DNA from: Pseudanabaena sp. M085S1SP2A07QC
GTDB taxonomy: Bacteria > Cyanobacteriota > Cyanobacteriia > Pseudanabaenales > Pseudanabaenaceae
Length of the DNA: 35,021 nt
Direction: 5' to 3'
Assembly: GCA_020404895.1 (NCBI GenBank)
Contig: JADBWK010000030.1
Location: forward strand, 1 to 35,021
In this document: piece after piece, positions 31,356-35,021 of the stretch
Layout of the letters: each line of letters begins with the position of its first letter
How positions within the stretch are numbered: position 1 is the first letter of the stretch
Program-made: the position numbers and the translations under genes
The notes under the pieces: generated by a model
What the model was told of the DNA's origin: nothing
The model's database searches: none
Seen by the model: only the letters and a program-made list of their open reading frames with translations

Positions 31356-31431
31356 GATCCCCCCCAGCCCCCCTAAAAAAAGGGGGGGGAATTAAATTCT
31401 TCCCCCTTTTTAAGGGGGATTGAGGGGGATC
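31356..31431. repeat. GATCCCCC-type inverted repeat between ctaD and ctaE
   Basis: GATCCCCC at 31356 and GGGGGATC ending at 31431 form the ends. Inner blocks CCCCCCT-A-run-GGGGGG and CCCCC-T-run-AAGGGGG also pair. It resembles a G/C-block repeat common in cyanobacteria. It splits the cta operon and could reduce ctaE expression. Confidence 0.7.
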
Positions 31432-31474
31432 TCTTACAGCTTTAGACTACAGAAAACAATTCTTAAATGATTTC

Positions 31475-33145
31475 TTAAGTTAGAGCTTGTGAAGCTGAGA
31501 TCGCTGCTTCTTTGCGAGCCTCTTTATATTCTTCGCCGTAGTCATAGGGACCAGTCAATAAGACAGGTTCACCAACCCAGTTATGGGGGATTGGCGGAGA
31601 AGAAGTTGTCCATTCCATAGTCAGAGCGTTCCAAGGATTGTCAGGAGCTTGTTCGCCCTTAAACCAGCTATAAACGGCATTGATCACAAAAGGAACTGTA
31701 GAAATCGCTAGAACAAATGCGCCAATTGTGCAGATCACATTAATCGGTGCAAATTGTGGATCGTACTGGGCGACGCGGCGCGGCATTCCTTGCAATCCTA
31801 GAATATGCATAGGACCAAAGGTTAGATGCATTCCGATGAAGGTCAAAACAAAATGAACCTTGCCCCAAAACTCATTCAACATGCGACCAGTCATCTTCGG
31901 GAACCAATGATATAGTCCCGCATAAATACCAAATACACTGCCGCCAAAAAGAACATAGTGGAAGTGAGCTACCACGAAATACGTATCGTGAACGTGAATA
32001 TCAATGGGGGCTGAACCAAGCATTACGCCACTCAAGCCACCGATTAAGAATGTGGAAATAAAGCCCATTGCAAATAGCAAAGGACTCTCTAAGCGCAACT
32101 TGCCACCCCAAAGTGTAGCAACCCAACTAAATACCTTAATTCCAGTTGGTACAGCAACCAACAACGTCGCCACCATGAAGAATACACGCAACCAATCAGG
32201 TGTTCCGCTGGTAAACATATGGTGCGCCCATACAAATAAGCCCAAAAAGCAAATCATCATGCTGGAATAGGCGATCGCCTTATAACCAAAAATTGGCTTG
32301 CGGCTATGGGGAGGCAAAACTTCAGAAATGATGCCAAATACTGGCAAAACCATTACATAAACGGCAGGGTGTGAATAGAACCAGAATAAATGTTGGTACA
32401 CGACGGGATCTCCGCCGCCAGTGGGGTTAAAAAAGTTTGTGCCAATCAATAGGTCAAAACCTAGTAAAACCATAGCTCCTGCTAATACAGGAGTAGCTAA
32501 TAGAGCTAGCACTGATGTTGCCATCATCGCCCAGCAGAATAGGGGCATACTAAACAGATCCATTCCAGGCATCCGCATCGACCAGATCGTGACGATAAAA
32601 TTCACCGCCGCCAAAATCGAGGAAGTCCCCACTAAAAGAATGCTACCAATCCAAATAACTTGACCAACATGTTCATTTGTCAAAATGCTTAAAGGTGGAT
32701 AAGCCGTCCAACCAGTTGAGGCAGGTTCAAAGAAGAAGCTGCTCATCAACAACATCCCCGCAGGAATCGTCAACCAAAAGGCGATCGCATTTAAACGCGG
32801 AAAAGCCATGTCCCGCGCTCCGATCATCAATGGAATCAGATAGTTGCCAAAGCCTCCAGTTACAGCAGGTACGATCCATAAAAAGATCATGACCGTACCA
32901 TGCATGGTGAAGAGGCTGTTGTAAAAAGCGGGATCGACTAAATCAGAGTCTGGGGTTGCTAACTCAACTCGAACAGCAGAGGCAAGCAGTCCCCCTACTA
33001 AATAAAAGACAAACGAAGTGACGAGATATTGAATCCCGATAATTTTATGATCGACGCTAAAGGTGAAAAATTCCCACCAAAGAGTTTTTTGGGGTTCGGC
33101 TCCCAACGCGCCCGAACTTTGGGTTGGTATGAGTGTCTGGGTCAT
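31475..33145 (-). CDS. ctaD: Cytochrome c oxidase subunit I
   Basis: 556 residues with twelve membrane helices. The key residues are all visible: H82 (TMHGTVM, low-spin haem), H259 and Y263 in the cross-linked HPAVY motif, H308-H309 (AHHMF, copper B), and H394 and H396 in VAHFHYV (haem a3 and haem a). Lys-channel and D-channel regions look regular. This is the aa3-type terminal oxidase core, which reduces oxygen and pumps protons, probably in both thylakoid and plasma membranes as in other cyanobacteria. ctaC lies upstream, across 49 bp of AATTCGTAATT-type short repeats. Confidence 0.96.
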   Translation of the reverse strand: MTQTLIPTQSSGALGAEPQKTLWWEFFTFSVDHKIIGIQYLVTSFVFYLVGGLLASAVRVELATPDSDLVDPAFYNSLFTMHGTVMIFLWIVPAVTGGFGNYLIPLMIGARDMAFPRLNAIAFWLTIPAGMLLMSSFFFEPASTGWTAYPPLSILTNEHVGQVIWIGSILLVGTSSILAAVNFIVTIWSMRMPGMDLFSMPLFCWAMMATSVLALLATPVLAGAMVLLGFDLLIGTNFFNPTGGGDPVVYQHLFWFYSHPAVYVMVLPVFGIISEVLPPHSRKPIFGYKAIAYSSMMICFLGLFVWAHHMFTSGTPDWLRVFFMVATLLVAVPTGIKVFSWVATLWGGKLRLESPLLFAMGFISTFLIGGLSGVMLGSAPIDIHVHDTYFVVAHFHYVLFGGSVFGIYAGLYHWFPKMTGRMLNEFWGKVHFVLTFIGMHLTFGPMHILGLQGMPRRVAQYDPQFAPINVICTIGAFVLAISTVPFVINAVYSWFKGEQAPDNPWNALTMEWTTSSPPIPHNWVGEPVLLTGPYDYGEEYKEARKEAAISASQALT

Positions 33146-33194
33146 AGAGTAATTGGTAATTCGTAATTGATAATTCGTAATTCGTGTTCAGCCT

Positions 33195-34169
33195 TTAATG
33201 ACTCATATGCATCATGTGCATATCTCCACCAGCTTGAGCGACTTTACCAGCGAGGTATTCTTGATCAGACATCTGGGTTACAGAGACTGGACGGGAAGCC
33301 ACGATCGCATCGGGATCGTTACTAGCAATTTCTTGCTGCTCTTTTAACCATTTTGAATAGTCTTCAGGAGTGTCAATTACCATCGTGGTACGCATACCGC
33401 CATGGTAAGAACCGCATAGCTCAGCACAGACTACTGGATATTCACCAACGACGCGAGGGGTAAATTCTAGATAGGTTTCGCGACCAGGAATAACGTCTTG
33501 TTTGATACGTAATTGCGGAACCCAAAAGGCATGAAGGACATCAACGGCATTCATGTTTAGGCGAATTTTTTTACCAACAGGAACATGCAATTCAGCAGTA
33601 GCAATTTCGTCTGTGTAGTTAAAAATCCAAGCAAATTGCATGGCGCTAACGTTGATAGCCAAAACATCATCGCTACCAGCAGGAAGAGTACCTGCCATTA
33701 ATACTCCGTCGCTATTTGAAGAGGCGAGGGTTGCTTTTGACATAGGCATACCACCTCTTTCGGATTTGGCTACTGTCTGGTGCATCCCTCCATGAGCCAT
33801 GCCGCTAAGGTCTTGAGTTCCTTGCATGGCGGTATAGACATCAAAGCTATAAATCGCTACCCACATTACGATAACTGTGGGGATCGCTGTCCAGATGATC
33901 TCAATACTCAGGTTTTCGTGAATGGCGGGACCGTCAGTGTCATCACCTTCACGGCGACGAAACTTGATAATCGAATAGATCAATACGCCCTCTACTACGA
34001 GGAAAAATCCGAAGGCGATCGCTAAGATCGTGTTAAAAAGCCCGTCATATAAGACTGCTTCGTCACCTGCGGCAACTGGGAGTAAGCCATTATTGCGCCC
34101 GTACCAAATGCTAGCTGCAAAAATCAGCCCAATGATGACGACTACTGAAATTAAGTTGTTTTTTCTCAT
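33195..34169 (-). CDS. ctaC: Cytochrome c oxidase subunit II
   Basis: 324 residues. The first helix (about 7-25) is signal-like, and two membrane helices follow (about 45-68 and 90-110). The cupredoxin domain holds the CuA ligands: H213 (VLHAFWVP), C248, E250, C252, H256 and M259 in CAELCGSYHGGM. It accepts electrons from cytochrome c or plastocyanin. Two unusual features are a Met/His/Gly-rich insert after the second helix (about 121-160, GMAHGGMHQ, GGMPM) and a tail GGDMHMMHMSH (314-324). Both could bind copper during CuA assembly; that is inference. It is the first gene of ctaCDE on the minus strand. Confidence 0.95.
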   Translation of the reverse strand: MRKNNLISVVVIIGLIFAASIWYGRNNGLLPVAAGDEAVLYDGLFNTILAIAFGFFLVVEGVLIYSIIKFRRREGDDTDGPAIHENLSIEIIWTAIPTVIVMWVAIYSFDVYTAMQGTQDLSGMAHGGMHQTVAKSERGGMPMSKATLASSNSDGVLMAGTLPAGSDDVLAINVSAMQFAWIFNYTDEIATAELHVPVGKKIRLNMNAVDVLHAFWVPQLRIKQDVIPGRETYLEFTPRVVGEYPVVCAELCGSYHGGMRTTMVIDTPEDYSKWLKEQQEIASNDPDAIVASRPVSVTQMSDQEYLAGKVAQAGGDMHMMHMSH

Positions 34170-34530
34170 GATTAGGTTGCCCTATCTTGCTGCTCCTATA
34201 AAGTGCATTTGGATCAAGTGGAGCTTACTGGTAGCTCATTTTCTAAATAAGGACAGATTGACATATTGTCTATACTTGCATCGATTTATAGAATGCGGGG
34301 CATTTGTTTGTAATCTTTTAGCTATTTCTTTGGGATCACTCTTAAATAAAATCCCTAACTGTGTCTGTAAATACATTCGCATTAGTTAAAAGCATCAAAA
34401 GCCAGAATTTAGACAAGGCAAAAATATCAGCAAAACTTTAGCTGATTTGATACAATAACCATATAAGGCAGGATCTAAAAATTTGCTTTAGCTGGCAAGA
34501 TCCCTGAGTCATATCCTTGGAGTTTGAGGC
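34170..34530. other. Intergenic stretch upstream of ctaC
   Basis: About 360 bp between ctaC and the NACHT remnant, reading divergently. I see no gene, strong hairpin or convincing promoter. An AGGAG word at about 34193-34197 (minus) is too far from the ctaC ATG to act as its ribosome site. The ctaC promoter should lie here. Confidence 0.5.
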
Positions 34531-34794
34531 GATGATTGATTGGTTAGTTCTTTGGGGTGTGACGCAGGCGGCAGGTGTAGTCGTTTCGTTTATCCCATTT
34601 TGGAAAGTCTGGCTCAGGATGCGGCAAAGGATTATGGGAAGGACTTTTTTAAGGATTGTCTGAAAAAGGCAATCCGCTTGCCTTAGCCTGATGTGATGAA
34701 GTAAGCATATGGGAAAGCGCTCAAAGAATTTTTGGAGTTAATTGAGTATGAACTCAAAGAGGAGGGGCATCAAGAGGCAGTCATTAAATAATAC
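34531..34794 (+). pseudogene. N-terminal remnant of a NACHT-type NTPase gene, interrupted by IS1
   Basis: It starts MIDWLVLWGVTQAAGVV, shifts frame near 34590, then reads PILESLAQDAAKDYGKD, FFKDCLKKAIRLP, TAG, PDVMK, TAA, AYGKALKEFLELIEYEL, KEEGHQEAVIK, TAA, YG. This matches the N-terminal region of cyanobacterial NACHT-domain NTPases as I remember it; these are often linked to defence. At all three stops the family normally has Glu (LPEPD, KEAYG, KEYG). The gene then meets an IS1-like end at about 34795. The NACHT domain itself is not in the window. An ATG at 34531 with GGAG nearby marks the old start. Confidence 0.65.
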
Positions 34795-35021
34795 GGTAGT
34801 GTTTCAGGTTTGTTGCAAGATAAAAGACTGAAATTTACAATAGACCAAGAAAAAAGCATGGTATTAGAAGCAGTTGAATGTCCAACCTGTGGAGGGGTAA
34901 ATATTCATAGACATGGACAAAGTGCTACAGGCAAAAAAAGATACATTTGTCGTAACGAAAACTGTACCCGCAAGACTTTTATCCTCGATTACACCTACAA
35001 AGGTCATCTAGCAACAGTAAA
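34795..35021 (+). mobile_element. IS1-family insertion sequence, left end (continues beyond window)
   Basis: The left end appears to begin with GGTAGTGTTTCAGG at 34795, the GGTAGTG-like start common in cyanobacterial IS1 elements, inside the NACHT remnant. A first open frame starts 63 bp in. The right end and target duplication are outside the window. Confidence 0.65.
34858..35021 (+). CDS. IS1-family transposase, InsA-like N-terminus (partial)
   Basis: 55 codons reach the window edge. They show the IS1 InsA zinc ribbon: CPTC (residues 8-11), HRHGQSATGKKRYIC, a later Cys in NENC, then KTFILDYTYKGHLA. InsA is the DNA-binding part that recognises the element's ends; in IS1 the catalytic InsB is made by frameshift or as a fusion. 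Whether this copy is intact cannot be judged here. The protein starts at an ATG at 34858. Confidence 0.85.
   Translation, partial: MVLEAVECPTCGGVNIHRHGQSATGKKRYICRNENCTRKTFILDYTYKGHLATV

Noticed and set aside
34030-34389. 119-residue plus-strand frame near ctaC
   Set aside because: It is partly antisense to ctaC and partly intergenic, with no domain or ribosome site.
15758-34794. Stop-codon reassignment suggested by several in-frame stops in protein-like regions
   Set aside because: TGA, TAA and TAG are all used as normal ends of intact genes here, and most affected genes carry other lesions (truncation, frameshift, insertion).

Overview
The window comes from a cyanobacterium. The palindrome GCGATCGC (HIP1) is scattered through it, and it carries cyanobacterial genes: a pantothenate synthetase-cytidylate kinase fusion, an NblS/Hik33-type sensor kinase, CP12, a DUF3326 protein and a ctaCDE cytochrome oxidase cluster. 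Gene style and the dense intergenic palindromes suggest a Pseudanabaena-like organism. That placement is inference; no marker gene is present.

Layout. 1-480: stacked palindromic repeats. 482-4722 (+): panC-cmk, an LptA-like protein, lptB and an LptF/G permease, mostly lipopolysaccharide export. 4751-7360: a Uma2 nuclease gene, a decayed gene and a lone TnpB element. 7365-11050: a membrane-anchored acidic protein divergent from nblS. 11100-13013: a small defence/addiction island with an AbiTii-like protein, a YefM/YoeB pair and the tail of an Rpn-type nuclease. 13036-14822: an amino-acid ABC ATPase overlapping a DUF3326 gene. 14934-18337: an exported protein, a Rieske oxygenase pseudogene split by a small inverted-repeat element, a Fur-family regulator, an Eis-like acetyltransferase and tRNA-Ala(CGC). 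18531-22344: an exported protein, ubiA, cp12 and a conserved gene with an in-frame TGA near its start.

22706-26576 (-): a site-2-protease homologue with altered catalytic motifs, a CCA-adding enzyme and a LOG-family protein. 26730-30588 (+): a 2Fe-2S ferredoxin, dnaJ, tusA-like, rsgA and a lipoprotein. 30667-34169 (-): ctaE, ctaD and ctaC. 34531-35021: a dead NACHT-type gene cut by an IS1-family element that runs off the window.

The most unusual content lies between genes. Two modular repeat families recur: a three-hairpin element with compensating stem changes, and an element of about 110 bp with conserved arms and a changing central hairpin. A wider set of near-perfect palindromes nearly all close as GC-NNN-GC or CC-NNN-GG around a three-base loop. 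The clearest protein-level anomaly is the S2P homologue, where HExxH reads NKxxH. I saw no CRISPR array, phage or large new gene system.
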